DNA of 64,000 nt, taken from contig OY726572.1 of assembly GCA_963383645.1 (NCBI GenBank), positions 73,185,002 through 73,249,001 on the forward strand. Reading direction: 5' to 3'. The DNA is from Muscardinus avellanarius. Lineage: Eukaryota; Chordata; Mammalia; Rodentia; Gliridae. The notes under the pieces are model-generated. The model searched no databases and had not been told where the DNA came from. It saw only the letters and a list, made by a program, of their open reading frames with translations. The translations under genes were made by a program, and so were the position numbers. Positions within the stretch are counted from its first letter, which is position 1; each line of letters begins with the position of its first letter. This document shows positions 11,890 through 22,811 of the stretch, one piece after another.

Positions 11890-11960
11890 TTGGGCTCCAT
11901 TCATCTGTCTTGCAATGATCTTCAATTGTTTTTAATAACAGGAAAGTTAGATTTTAGAAG
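11890..11960 (-). pseudogene. Exon 1 and core promoter remnant of the REG3 pseudogene
   Basis: The segment aligns to exon 1 of the intact copy (GATCATTGCAAGACAG against GATCCTTGAAAGACAG). The donor GTGAGT has become ATGAAT and the TATA box has become TCTAAAAT. Similarity to the intact promoter continues to about 12130 (AGGGAGGACTCTTCCTGG), so the duplication included the upstream region. Confidence 0.75.
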
Positions 11961-12413
11961 AGCATTTGAGGAAGGGCACCAGTATGAATGATTGTAACAT
12001 GTAAAGTGAACCAAGGTCAGGCTTGGCATTTGTTCAAGGAAATTCTTACCAGAGGGAGGACTCTTCCTGGAAAATGCTTGGAACTGCCACAAATACTGCC
12101 TTTTCCAGTTAACATGCTAAATTTCTCTCCAGTAGGTGAATTTCTTTTTCCTCTTCCTGATCCTTGTTATGGGTACATCATGAAATTTTCTCTTAAAATG
12201 TTAAAGGTGCTCAATCAAAGATATTTCTTCAGGTATCTCTCAAGAAGTTATTTCCCAGGCAAGCATACACATTTCTTTTTGTCTAGTAAGATTGAATAAA
12301 TCTATGGCAAGATCATTCATGGCAATTCAAGAACTACAAGGAGCATAGATAGTGAAGGACACAGAAGGAGTTGAAGCTGAGTAGATGTGATGATTTGGTT
12401 TTGTTTTTTAAAC

Positions 12414-12415
<2 letters not shown>

Positions 12416-12469
<54 letters not shown>
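12416..12469. repeat. (AT)n microsatellite
   Basis: About 26 uninterrupted AT dinucleotides upstream of the pseudogene promoter remnant. Confidence 0.95.
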
Positions 12470-12470
<1 letters not shown>

Positions 12471-12479
12471 TAATTATCT

Positions 12480-13278
12480 AACAAGTCAACAGATGAGCCA
12501 AGATTTAAGAATAATCATATGCATTAGTTTACCTTCTTGTTTTCTGAAAGATGCAGATTGACAAATGGATAATGACAAGATGGTAAAATAAGAGGTAATA
12601 AAGAAGGTATCTAAAACAAAGATGGGATTAAGATTAAATAATAGAGATGAAAGGAAGAATGGGTAGAGATTAAAGATGAGTCAGAGCCAGCACTGAACAG
12701 TGTAACTATAAACCTGCATTGCATATAAGTCTGACTTCTGCTGCCGTGGGGTGCTCTCCCCTCCTACCTTGCTCAGGAGCTCCTTTGTAAAATGGTTATT
12801 TGGCTGTAGATTAAAAGTCAGCTCCATTGTACTCCTACTGTGGGAATGGCCATCTTCATGTGGCTATACTGAGAAAAGATTTATTATTTTTGTTAGTTAG
12901 GTTTGTTTCAGATTCTGCAATTTGGCACCTCAAGGAAATGTACTTTGAGGTTCTTACACTGTGGTTCGGATTCATTTTGGTCATTCAGGCTAAGAATTTC
13001 TATCGAATCTGACTCTCTCAAGGTTATTTATATAGGACAGCCTGTGGCCCAGGTGTGCACAGCAGGGATTTTAGTGAAGCTATGCAATAAAACTCACAAT
13101 TTATGTACTCAATACCCATTAAGTCCATGGAACTCCTTAAGTCGCCTAATAACAAATATAGTAAATACATTATTCTGCTAAAAAGAGAAAATGTTTTTTT
13201 CTTATAATATGTACATGTAAATATGTAAACTTAATGCCATTACTATAGTAAACATTTAATGAATATTTTAAAATTAAA
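12480..13278. other. Intergenic, nothing recognised
   Basis: AT-rich DNA with no repeat, exon or open frame of note. Confidence 0.4.
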
Positions 13279-13291
13279 AATAATATATCAT

Positions 13292-14504
13292 TCTGCCTGC
13301 TCTCTGTTGAAGTTCTTGATAGTTTTTTTTTTTTTTTTTTTTTTTTTTTTCTGTACAGAGGCTCTTCAGTTGAATGCAATCCCACTTATTGATTGCCTTT
13401 TAGTTTCTTGTGCCTTTGGGGTATTGTTGAGAAGTTTTTATCTGTGCCTATGTGTTGCAGTGTTGGACCTCTTCAAGGACCTGCAAGGAAGGGCTCTGGT
13501 CTAATTTCCAAGTCTTTGATCCATCTTGAATTGGCACTTGTGAAGGGTGAGAAAGTGGGATTTATTTTCATTTTTCTACATATGGTTAAGCAGTTTTGCC
13601 AACACCATTTGTTAAAGAGGCTATCTTTTCCAGTGTATTTTTTGGCCCCTTTGTCAAAAATCAATTGGCCATAAGTGTGAGGATTTATTTCTTAGTATTA
13701 TATTCTCCTTAATTGTTCTGTATGTCTATATGTTTGTTTTGTGCTTATACCATGTTGGTTTGTTTGTGTGTTTGTTTTTTTACTATGGCTCTATAGTATA
13801 GTTTGAAGTCAGGTATTATGATACATGTTTTTATTACTGAGAAATACTTTAGCTATTCTAGGTTATTTTGTTGTTCCAAATGAATTTAAGGACTGATTTT
13901 TCTATGTCTGTGTGGAATGACCCTGGTAATTTAATGAGTATTGTGTTGAATCTATAGATCACTTTTTGAAGAATGATCATTTTGATGATATTTTTTCTGC
14001 CAATCCAAGAACATGGAAGATATTTCCATCTTCTAAGGTCTTCAATTTCTTTTTTCAGTGTTCTAAATTTTTCTTTGTAGAGATCTTTTACCTTCTTGGT
14101 TAGGTTTATTACTAAGTATTTTATTTTATTTTACTTATTGTGGGATATCTCAAGTGGAAGTGTTTTCTGGATTTCTTTTTCAATGGATTTTGGTTTCCAT
14201 TTGATGTTCTTCCTAATATGTGGAATCTAGGAAGAAAATGGGTCATAGGATGAACTTAGAAGAAAGAGGAGAAACAATAAATGAGCAAATAAGAAAACCT
14301 AACTGGGAGTGATAAGAGGAAGAGAGAAATTTCCTCATGTATATAATGTGTTTTCACAAACATCAGTCAATCACTAAACCAAACATAAGGAGGAGAGAAG
14401 GAGGAGGGAATGGGGTAGGAATTGGGGAAGGGGCTAAAGGAGTGATGTGTGCATATATGCTTCTACCATCAGGACTACCATGCACCAATAAAAATTTAAA
14501 AAAT
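13292..14504 (+). mobile_element. 5'-inverted (twin-primed) L1 insertion with target-site duplication
   Basis: Positions 13292 to about 14205 are antisense L1 ORF2 (GCAATCCCACTTATTGATTG, TTTGGGGTATTGTTGAG, TTTTGGCCCCTTTGTCAAAA). From about 14206 the strand flips to the sense L1 3' UTR (GGAATCTAGGAAGAAAATGG), ending ATGCACCAATAAAAATTTAA. The 13-bp duplication AATAATATATCAT is at 13279-13291 and 14505-14517. A long poly-T expansion (13322-13350) sits inside the inverted part. Confidence 0.88.
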
Positions 14505-14691
14505 AATAATATATCATGCCAATATGAAAGCTAAGGTAATTTGAGAGATAACTTTGATAGATTAAAAGATTTACTTAGAAAAAGTGAATGATAACAATCA
14601 CAAATCTAAAATGGAGTATGTCTCAAACTTGTGGAAAACTCAGTATCAAAGAAAAAAGAAATAATTTTTTATTTCGTTTTGCTTTGTTTGT

Positions 14692-14883
14692 GGTTCTAGG
14701 GATTAAAACCAGGAACATTCTATCTCTTAGCTACACCCCCAACCCTATTTTTTTTTTGAAACAGGGTATTAGTAATTTGTTGAGGGCCTCTCAAAGTTGC
14801 TGAGCCTAGCTACAAGCCTGTGATCCTCATGTCTCATCCTCCCAAGTATTGAGATTACAAGCATGTACCACCACACCTGGCTA
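14692..14883 (-). mobile_element. B1/ID-related SINE, antisense
   Basis: Antisense features: TAGCTACACCCCCAACCCT, TTTGAAACAGGGT, TCCTCCCAAGTATTGAGATT and CATGTACCACCACACCTGGC. Confidence 0.8.
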
Positions 14884-15152
14884 AGAAAGAGTTTTAATAT
14901 TAAGAGAATGTATAGAAACATAAAATCCAAACCCAGAAAGTCAATGAGTCTTGTTTAGTAAATAACCTGAGAAACAAAAATATGAATATAGACTTATAGT
15001 TCATTTTGCCAGAATTTAAAATTTTTCTCTCTTATGATACTAATATTACAGTTAAGTAGAGAATTTTCTTATACATTTTATATGTACAGTTAACTATTTT
15101 GGATAAAATACCATGGCATTGAAGATTTCTAATTATTTAACAAAAAGGTTTT

Positions 15153-15285
15153 TGTTTTGTTTTGTTTTGTTTACAGTGCTGGGAATGGAACCCAGGGACA
15201 TTCTAAAAGACAGCCCCCTCAGTCCTATTTTTTTATTCTTTATTTTGAAACAAGGTCTCAATGAGCTGCAAAGGACCTTCATATG
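15153..15285 (-). mobile_element. Truncated SINE, antisense, with (TTTTG)n tail
   Basis: (GTTTT)n followed by ACAGTGCTGGGAATGGAACC and TATTTTGAAACAAGGTCTCA. The B1-like half is cut off. Confidence 0.65.
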
Positions 15286-15289
15286 TACC

Positions 15290-16090
15290 TGAGGAATATA
15301 CTAGGTTGTTAATACTTGATTTCAATTTTTCTGTATACTTATGAATTTCCAAGGAGAACATTATAATTTAACATAAAAAGTCCCATTCAATGATAACACA
15401 CATGTAGTTTTTCCATCATTATCATAAATCAGAACAAAATAGAACAATATTTACTATGAAGAATCATACATGAATGCATTAAAAAGAAAATGTATTTATC
15501 TAAATAAAATATTAAAGTATTATAAATAATCAGTTTTCAAAGGTATCCCACTCTTGGTCTTCCTAATATATTTGCTGTAGAAACAAATCAAATAAAACCA
15601 AGGAATCACAATGGAGTAACCAATATTCTGTGTCCAATCAGGAAAAACAATCACATCTTCAGAATCAAAAAGAGTTGTGAAATAATCAGATCCCACCTTT
15701 CAAAGCAGAGCTTGGATGATTTTAAATGTGTGATATGTGAAATTATTTATCTGTAAATTACTTTTCTTTGGGTCACAGAAAATAGAGCCTAGGATCTTCA
15801 AAGCCAGTGGCCAAGCATAGGTGATGCTCCATCATTCCTTGGTTTACTCTCTTCCTGAACCTTCCCCATTGCCACATATAGGGCAGTTCAACTCAGGTCC
15901 ATCCACGAGAGTTCATTTGAACTCAGTATTTTTTTGTTTCTCACTGGAATAATGTGACATTTATAAAAACTTTAAGGTAATAATATGCTTCACTGCAATG
16001 TAAGACTATCACTCATGGGCTGACTTGCTAAATCCACTAAGGCTGAGCTGTCTTTGTTTTGTTTGTAACTATTCTTTCTAACACTGCTGA
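15290..16090. other. Intergenic, nothing recognised
   Basis: AT-rich DNA with no motif or repeat that I can assign. Confidence 0.4.
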
Positions 16091-16169
16091 TTAGATGGAT
16101 AGTGAGAAATTTGCTCAAGTACTATACTCTGCAAGCTGGTTTTGTATTGTGTACAATTGCTTCTTTTTC

Positions 16170-16361
16170 TGTGTTTGGTACCGGGGATGGAATCCAGGGG
16201 CTTTCTACCACCTTTGGGCTACACTCCCAGACTTATTTTTAATTTTTTTTGGAAACAGGTTCTTACTAAGTAGCTGAGGTTGGCTTCAAAGCTACACTAT
16301 CCTACTGTCTCAGCCTCCCAAGTACTGGGACTATGAGCATATGCCACCACACCCAGCTTAC
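16170..16361 (-). mobile_element. B1/ID dimeric SINE, antisense
   Basis: TGGTACCGGGGATGGAATCC, GGGCTACACTCCCAGACTTA, CAGCCTCCCAAGTACTGGGA and ATGCCACCACACCCAGCTTA, in order. Confidence 0.85.
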
Positions 16362-17639
16362 AATCTACTCCTTAAAGAGAGAAATCCCTATTTTTTGAAT
16401 AACCAACATGATGTTTTCCTAAAGATATTTCATTTCTACATTTCTATATTTTCCGATAAGCCTCAACATAATTAATTTTAGAATATGGTGTTTGTTGGGG
16501 GAATGATCCTTCTGCAAGAGTCCAGGATATTTGTTCTAAAGAAACTAATGTGAGAAATGTCCCTACAAGATGGCTTACCAGGGGCCATGGTCAGAGATAG
16601 CCTTGAGATGGATCTTACTGGAGATTGATCTGTAAAGTATCCTCTTTTGAGAGACATAAATCGTATGTCCAGGATGTTACTCTGATCCTTTCATCTTCTC
16701 CTGAAACTGTCATAATAAATGAGAAATGGATAAAATGAGGTTCTGTGTACCTTGTAAAATAAGAAAGAGTGGTGAAACTTCAAAGTCCCTGAAGTCAATA
16801 AGCAAAGTTATCAAAGACTTGGAACGCAGATGCCACAGTTACTGGAATTTGAGCAGTCATGTGCAATCAATGAGCAGTAACTATTTTATGACCTGTGTGA
16901 ATATTGGCAGCAATAAAAATTTTATCAGAAAACTGTGCCAATTTTTATTTGGTTTCAAACTCTCACATTGATTTTGGAATAGTTCCTATTTAATATCATC
17001 TTATCTCTTCTAATAAATGTGTTGGGTATTTTGCAAAGGCTATTGCTTATCAATAATTTTTATTTTAGGATAAGCTAGTTCTTCATTTGAGAAAGTTTGA
17101 TATTATCTTTCTATCTGATTATCATCAATTGTACTCACACAGCTTGTTGGCCTGCAGATCTGAATTTTATTTCCAGAGTTCACATTTATTTGGGTAGGAA
17201 ATAAAAAAAAATCTCCATAACCATAAAAGCCTCAAATCATGACCTTGTAACATTATTAATGTCAGGTTTGAGATTCTAGACAAATATCTGCTCAAGGTTT
17301 AGGTCTTATATTCAGTTCTAATATCCAAGTTTAGGTAATAAGTTCAAATTAAATTACAAGGCTTAGGTCAAAGCTTAAGATGTAGTCAAGATCCAAACTT
17401 GAATTAATGGTTCAAAGTAACAATAAAAGGTGTAGGGTGCAATTTCAGTGCTCATATTCTGTGTAGGTTCCAGATTATGTTCATATTCCAGATTCAATTA
17501 TGTATATCCTAGGTAATTTCATGTTCGTAGGGCTCCAGTCCAACACCCAGGTCTAGGTATTTGTCATACCAAATCACAATTCCAGGTCTATACAAGTTCC
17601 ATGTTTTCCTTTCCTCCTATTCCCCATGAATTCTCCTCT

Positions 17640-17850
17640 TTTATAACATTATTCAGCATCCCAGATTTTTGTCACTTTTCTTTCTTTCACCCCAAGCTAA
17701 CATATGCTAATTTCTCAGAATTTTTCTCACTTCCAGCTTGTCTTTCATTTCCTTTCTTGACACCTGCTAATTCTCTCCAGTTTTTTTCTCCTCATTTGAC
17801 TCTTTTTCTTGTTTTGCAACACATGCTAATTCTCCAGTATTCCTGTAAGA
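17640..17850. repeat. Degenerate ~60-bp minisatellite
   Basis: Three pyrimidine-rich units, each carrying GCTAATTCTC(TC)CAG or a close variant at about 17706, 17765 and 17826. Upstream (17290-17600), looser CAAGTTTAGGT/CCAGGTCTAGG motifs recur. Possibly an internal repeat of an LTR, but this is not assigned. Confidence 0.5.
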
Positions 17851-17935
17851 TTTATAGCATCAAGAAAGCCCAGAAATAAGCATTTTTCTCAATTTAATTT
17901 TCTTCTTATGCATGTGTTTTGTCTCTCTATTGCAG

Positions 17936-17984
17936 CTGTTATGACGAGATTAAATATGGTCTTGAAACAATGAAGCTCATCTGG
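17936..17984 (+). other. Exon-like segment with strong splice signals
   Basis: A pyrimidine tract and TTGCAG precede the segment, and a GTGAGTCC donor follows at 17985. One frame is open (ends TMKLIW). There is no homology that I recognise; it may be an LTR or lncRNA exon, or chance. Confidence 0.25.
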
Positions 17985-18795
17985 GTGAGTCCCTTGCCTC
18001 TGGACAAAGACTTCCTTTAATGGAAGTTGAGCACTGTGACAGATGTATCCCTATAATGTCAACAAATACTATCCATCTTCAGGATTTTAAGACTTAATGA
18101 GCCCTAATATCTTGTTCCCATATATAATTGATGAACATGATTCCTCTGATACCCCCATCCATCTGGCTAAAAAACTTATGAATATACAGATTTAGTTCAC
18201 ATCCTATAGGCTAATCCATACAGGATATAAACACATTCACTGGGAGATAATCAGACTTTGTAAGTTGTAATTGATGTTATATGGTTAAATTATATTGCAT
18301 GATTCTCCCAGAAGAATCTGGGCCATCATATCCCAGTCCATTACATCAACACTCAGCAGCAATGAGCATGGGAAATCATATTAAATATTTTACATTGAAA
18401 CTGTTAAGTGTCTTCATTTCAAGTCACTTACTTCAGTTAATATAGGATGATATAACATTACTGGTGTAGGAGGAATAAAGGCACTCAAAGATGACCATGT
18501 CCTAATTCTTCAAACATGATTCTGTGGTTGCTTGGTATTATTAGGTTACACAATCAGATTAAGTTGAGTGAAAAGAGAAAGTACTGTTGATGATGTATTT
18601 TCTGGATAGGTCCAATGTAAGTAATTATATTAGTCATTAAAAATATTTAACTTTCTCTGGCTGGAAGAAGAGGAAGGAAAAAGTTATGAGGATGAGAGAT
18701 GTGGTGAAAGAAAAGTTCACAGAAAAGGATGCTATGCTATGCTCTGGTGCTGGCTTGAAGGCAGAGAGACAAGATGTCTTTAAGAATCTGAGAGA

Positions 18796-19047
18796 AGCCA
18801 GGCCTGATGGGGCACTCCTGTCACCCCAACTACTCAGTAAGCTGAGGCCAGATCCCAAGTTTGAAGCTGGCCTGGAACACTAAATAAGACCTTTTCTCAA
18901 AATAAAACATAAAAAGTTTTGAGGGTATAGCTCAGTGATAAAGCACTTTCCTAGCATGTGCAAGGCCCTGTTTTTGATCCTCAGTACTGCAAATGAATGA
19001 ATGAATAAATGAATGAATGAATAAATAAATAAATAAATATATAAATA
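18796..19047 (+). mobile_element. B1/ID-related SINE with (GAAT)n/(AAAT)n tail
   Basis: B1-like GCCAGGCCTGATGGGGCACT, then ID-like GAGGGTATAGCTCAGTGATA and GCATGTGCAAGGCCCTG, then a tetranucleotide tail from about 18989. Confidence 0.8.
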
Positions 19048-19099
19048 GAAGCTGAGTGAGTTTGACAGTTAATAAGGCAACTGGACCTGTAGTCCTACA

Positions 19100-19894
19100 A
19101 AGGCAGGGAAAAGAATTCTGTCAAGAACCTGAATTCTCTTGAAAGAAGATTTTTATTTAGAACCCTCAGGACAGAGACATTTTGAGTTTGATCTAGTGAG
19201 ATCAGGAGCTGTGAACCAGAGACCAAGAGGGAGGCTGGACATTCAACCTGAACGAATATGAGATACTGAATGTGTGCTGTGTTAAGAGCCTAAGTTGGTG
19301 GTAATTTGCTCAGGAAGCAATAAAAAATCAAAAGGATCATCAAATTGGTGATTAAAAATACTTTGCTATTGATAGTTTTACTTTTCTCAAAATATTTCTT
19401 AGAGTATAATATATGCAGAGTAGTCTATAATAATAAATGTAAACTTTAATGAATCTTCAGTAACTGAATATCTCAGTGTTTCCAGAGCACAAATCAGGGA
19501 GCAGTACTTTGCCAGTATCTCAGAAGATCCAACTGGGATTTCTTTACAAAGCCCTGGCTTCAAATGTACAAATAAGTTTGGCTTCTTTTGTATTTTATAT
19601 ACTGGAATCACAAAATGAATACTGTTTTGTGTCTGGCTTCTCTCTCAGTCAATTTTTTGTTTATGAGATACATTCAAATTATGCTATGTAATCATAGATC
19701 ATTCTAATTGCTTTATAGTATTAGGTTATATGAACTCATGGCAAAGTGTCCTTTCTACTATTAATTTGATTAATTTTCAGTGTTTGGTTTATGAGTAGTG
19801 CTACTAGGAGCATTCTACTACATATCTTTCAGTAAATATCTTGTACAACCTATTCCTGGATGTATAGGTAGGAGTGAAATACTGAGTAATTTAA
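19100..19894. other. Intergenic; possible L1-like fragment near 19580-19830
   Basis: A stretch around 19620-19830 (TGTCTGGCTTCTCTCTCAGT, then TTCTACTACATATCTTTCAG) resembles very old antisense L1. The rest is unassigned. Confidence 0.3.
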
Positions 19895-20489
19895 ATGTAT
19901 TTCTGTTGAAAAAAAAAGATGGCGGCAGTCGTGATTGCTGAAAAGGACAAGCATTCCTCAGGGAAGCCCTGGACACCAGATTTTGGTTTAATATCGGATC
20001 AGGACAACTTAAGGAGACACTTCCAGCCACGACTTCCTATTTAGAATATAGGAAAGAGAGTGGATAATGGCAGAATTAGAAGAAAGATGACAAGGAGGTG
20101 CCTGCCATGCAAGAAAAATGATTTTTGGAAGAACATCTCAGAAGGGATTAGAGAAAAGACCACTTCAGCGGCACATACTGAGGACTCTTAACAACATACC
20201 TTGTAAGAAAAATAAGCCGGGTGTGGTGGAGGGAGCCGAGCAGTACCAGGCAGGGAGCCGAGCTGCGTGTCCCAGGAACTCAGTGTGCCTGGCTGCCGCA
20301 CTCCTCTGTGCTGTGCCGGGGGCCACAGTGTGCTCGCAACAGCAGATCCTGCTCTACGTGGTGAGGCTGTGGGCCTCCACTCTTGGAAAGGAGATAAAAA
20401 TCATTGCTGCTGAGTGCTCGATCTTACAATCTCTTCAAAACACACATACTGTCTTCTATTATTAAAAAATATATATATTGGAAAGGGGC

Positions 20490-21350
20490 CAAGAAGGCGG
20501 TGTGGCAGCCAAAACTCAGGAAATGCAGACAAATTCTATTCAATTCACCTGGAACTTTTGGAAAAAATCCCCACGAAGGGGGACTGCCCCGACTGCACAT
20601 GCTTAAGAATTCTGAACATCATATCATGTAAGGAAGGAGCTCAGCAGAGAACCAGGAGGAAGGCGACTGCAGCACATCTGCGCCGGTGCTGGTGCCAGCA
20701 TCAAAGGTGGAGGCTATTATTTTGGAGAGGCAGAGATCTGTTTCAACCCACCTTGATCTTCTGAAGAAATTGTCCCAAAGGTAGAATGCTACTGCCACAC
20801 ATGATCAAGAATTCTGGACAACATGCAGTGTGGGAAAAGTGTCTGGGAGAGAATTGAGATGGTGGAGGCACCGGCAATGCTAACAGCCAGTATTCAGGAG
20901 AGGCAGAGATCTGATGCAAACCACCTTGACCATTTGAAGAAATTGCCCCAAAGGTAAAGAAGGCTACGGCCACATGTGCTCAGGAATTTGGGGCAACATG
21001 CTATGTGAACAAGGTACTCGGAAGAAAGTCCAGATGGCTATGGCAGCAGCAGCGGTTGTCAGTATTTGGTAGAGGCAGAGATTCAATCCAATCCACCTCA
21101 TAATTTTAAAGAAGTGTCCTTCAAGGTATACTTCTATTGCCGTACATGCTTGGGAATTCTGGAAAACAAACTATGTGAGAAAGGTGTTCAGGAGAGAACT
21201 GAGATGGCAATGGCAGCAGCAGCAGTGGTGGTGACCAGAATTTAAAAAGGCAGACAGATCCATTCCAGTCCACCTTGAGCTTTGGAGGAAATCTCCCCCA
21301 AAGCAGACTGACTGCTCCTGCCACACATGTTTGAGCTCCACATAGTCAGG
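20490..21350 (+). repeat. ~175-bp tandem monomer array
   Basis: A landmark of the type TTGAAGAAATTGCCCCAAAGG recurs at about 20558, 20761, 20934, 21106 and 21282 (spacings about 203, 173, 172, 176). Each unit also carries GAATTCTGG-like, GAGATGGC-like and AGAGGCAGAGATC blocks. Resembles the promoter monomers of rodent L1 5' UTRs. Confidence 0.75.
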
Positions 21351-21580
21351 ATGGACCTACATGCTGTGTGTTCTGGGAGTCGGCCCTCATGGCCACCGCA
21401 CTCCTCTGCACAGACTGGGAGGCCAGGATGCACGTGAAACAGCAGAGCCTACTTTCCGAAGTGAAGTTGTGGGACTCTGCCATTGGAGAGAAGACAAAAT
21501 TTATTGCCACTAGGTATTTGGGTTCCCAGCTTTAGCAAAAGCCATGTACTGTTTTCTCATATAAAAAAAAAAAATGGAAG

Positions 21581-21686
21581 AATGCCAGGCATGATGGCAC
21601 ATGCTTATAATCATTGCACTTGGGAGGTGGAGACAGGAGCATTACACTGATTCGAGGCCAGCCTCACTGGCTTAAGAGACCCTGTT

Positions 21687-21775
<89 letters not shown>

Positions 21776-21870
21776 TCGGTCTTCAGGAGTGTAGCCCAGA
21801 GGTAGAAGGGTTTCCAGGAACCCAAGTTCCACCAAAAAAAAAAAAAAAGAAAGAAAGAAAGAAAAAAGGG
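21581..21870 (+). mobile_element. B1/ID SINE with linker expanded to (TA)n(GA)n
   Basis: GCCAGGCATGATGGCACATG starts the left half. The linker is replaced by (TA)n (21691-21740) and (GA)n (21741-21770). The right half is GGAGTGTAGCCCAGAGGTAG and the tail (A)n(GAAA)n. Inserted into the composite element. Confidence 0.85.
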
Positions 21871-21902
21871 AACATCTGTAGATGACCTGCTCATAGTGAT
21901 AA

Positions 21903-22320
21903 AGACCAGAGCCTGATGCACAGCAATGCTGGTGCCGGGGACTCTGAGGCCAGGATCAGAGCCTGCCATTAGGCAAGGCTGGTGCTGGGCCTCTGGGGCT
22001 GGTACAGGGCCTGCTGAGGGATGAGGCAAGTGTCAGGTCCAGCAAGGCTGGGATCGGAGCCTGCTATGAGGCAAGGCCAGTGTTGGGGCCTCCATGGCCA
22101 GGATCAGAGCCTGCCATGTGGTAAGGCCATAGATGGAGCCAGGGAGGCTGGAATAGGAGCTTGCTGTAAGGCAATGCTGGTGCTGGGGCCTCCGAGGCCA
22201 GGATCGGAGCCTATCTTGAGGCAAGACCAGTGCTGGAGCCAACGAGGCTGGGATCAGAGTCTGCCAGGTGGCCAGGCCAGTGCTGGGGTCTTCAAGAGTG
22301 GGATTAGAACTTGCAATGCA
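21903..22320 (+). repeat. 50-bp VNTR, nine units
   Basis: GGATCAGAGCCTG or a close variant recurs with GCCTG at 21911, 21961, 22009, 22059, 22109, 22159, 22209, 22259 and 22309, an exact 50-bp register apart from one 2-bp loss. Unit content resembles GAGGCAAGGCCAGTGCTGGG. Confidence 0.92.
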
Positions 22321-22344
22321 GTGTACACAGAGAAATATCACAGA

Positions 22345-22661
22345 AAATGAAAAATCAGATGGTTTCCCTAATATGCAAAATCTAGGAAGAAATGGGTAAT
22401 TGGAGGATATCTAGTTGAATAAAGGACCCTATGGAGGAGCAATTAAGGTGACCAATCAGAGGAGATCAGATGAGGGAAGATGGAATCTCTTTAAAACACA
22501 TAATGTATACAAACAAATATATCAAAGTTAATCACCAAATCAAGCATGGTATCGAGGGAGGGGAAGGGAATGGGATGGGGATTGGATAAAGGCTAATTGG
22601 ATGATGTGTGCTTGTATATCCTCACAAATCTTGTATTCCATCATGATGTTTGACTACAATG

Positions 22662-22714
<53 letters not shown>
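22345..22714 (+). mobile_element. L1 3' UTR segment ending in (TA)n
   Basis: Shares CTAATATGCAAAATCTAGGA, GGGATGGGGATTGGAT and GACTACAATGCAACAATATA with the L1 end at 23540-23880. It forms the 3' end of the composite element. Confidence 0.85.
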
Positions 22715-22720
<6 letters not shown>

Positions 22721-22811
22721 TAGATGTTTTTCTGTTTAATTTTGTTTTCCTGAAACACAGGTAAGGATTTTAAGTCCCATACTATGTTTCTTAAAAAAAA
22801 AACAACAAGAG

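Larger units (their letters stand above)
19911..22723 (+). mobile_element. Composite non-autonomous L1-related retroelement with monomers, VNTR and L1 3' end
   Basis: In order: a start containing AAGATGGCGGC (19916-19926, a YY1-type motif); a monomer and GC-rich block (20119-20400); a second start GGGGCCAAGAAGGCGG (about 20485); a ~175-bp monomer array (20490-21350); a second copy of the GC-rich block (21360-21575); a nested SINE (21581-21870); a 50-bp VNTR (21903-22320); an L1 3' UTR (22345-22662); and (TA)n. Flanks ATGTATTTCTGTTGAA (19895-19910) and ATGTTTTTCTGTTTAA (22724-22739) match at 14 of 16, which suggests one insertion. L1 ORF1 and ORF2 are absent, so it would have needed L1 proteins in trans. 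An alternative is an internally deleted, rearranged L1. Confidence 0.65.

Noticed and set aside
20118..20465. 115-residue open frame near the composite element
   Set aside because: Lies wholly within repeated retroelement sequence and has no protein-family features.
22021..22350. Repeated Gly/Gln-rich peptide (109 residues)
   Set aside because: It is the 50-bp VNTR read through. A 50-bp unit does not keep frame between units, and both strands are open because the unit lacks stops.
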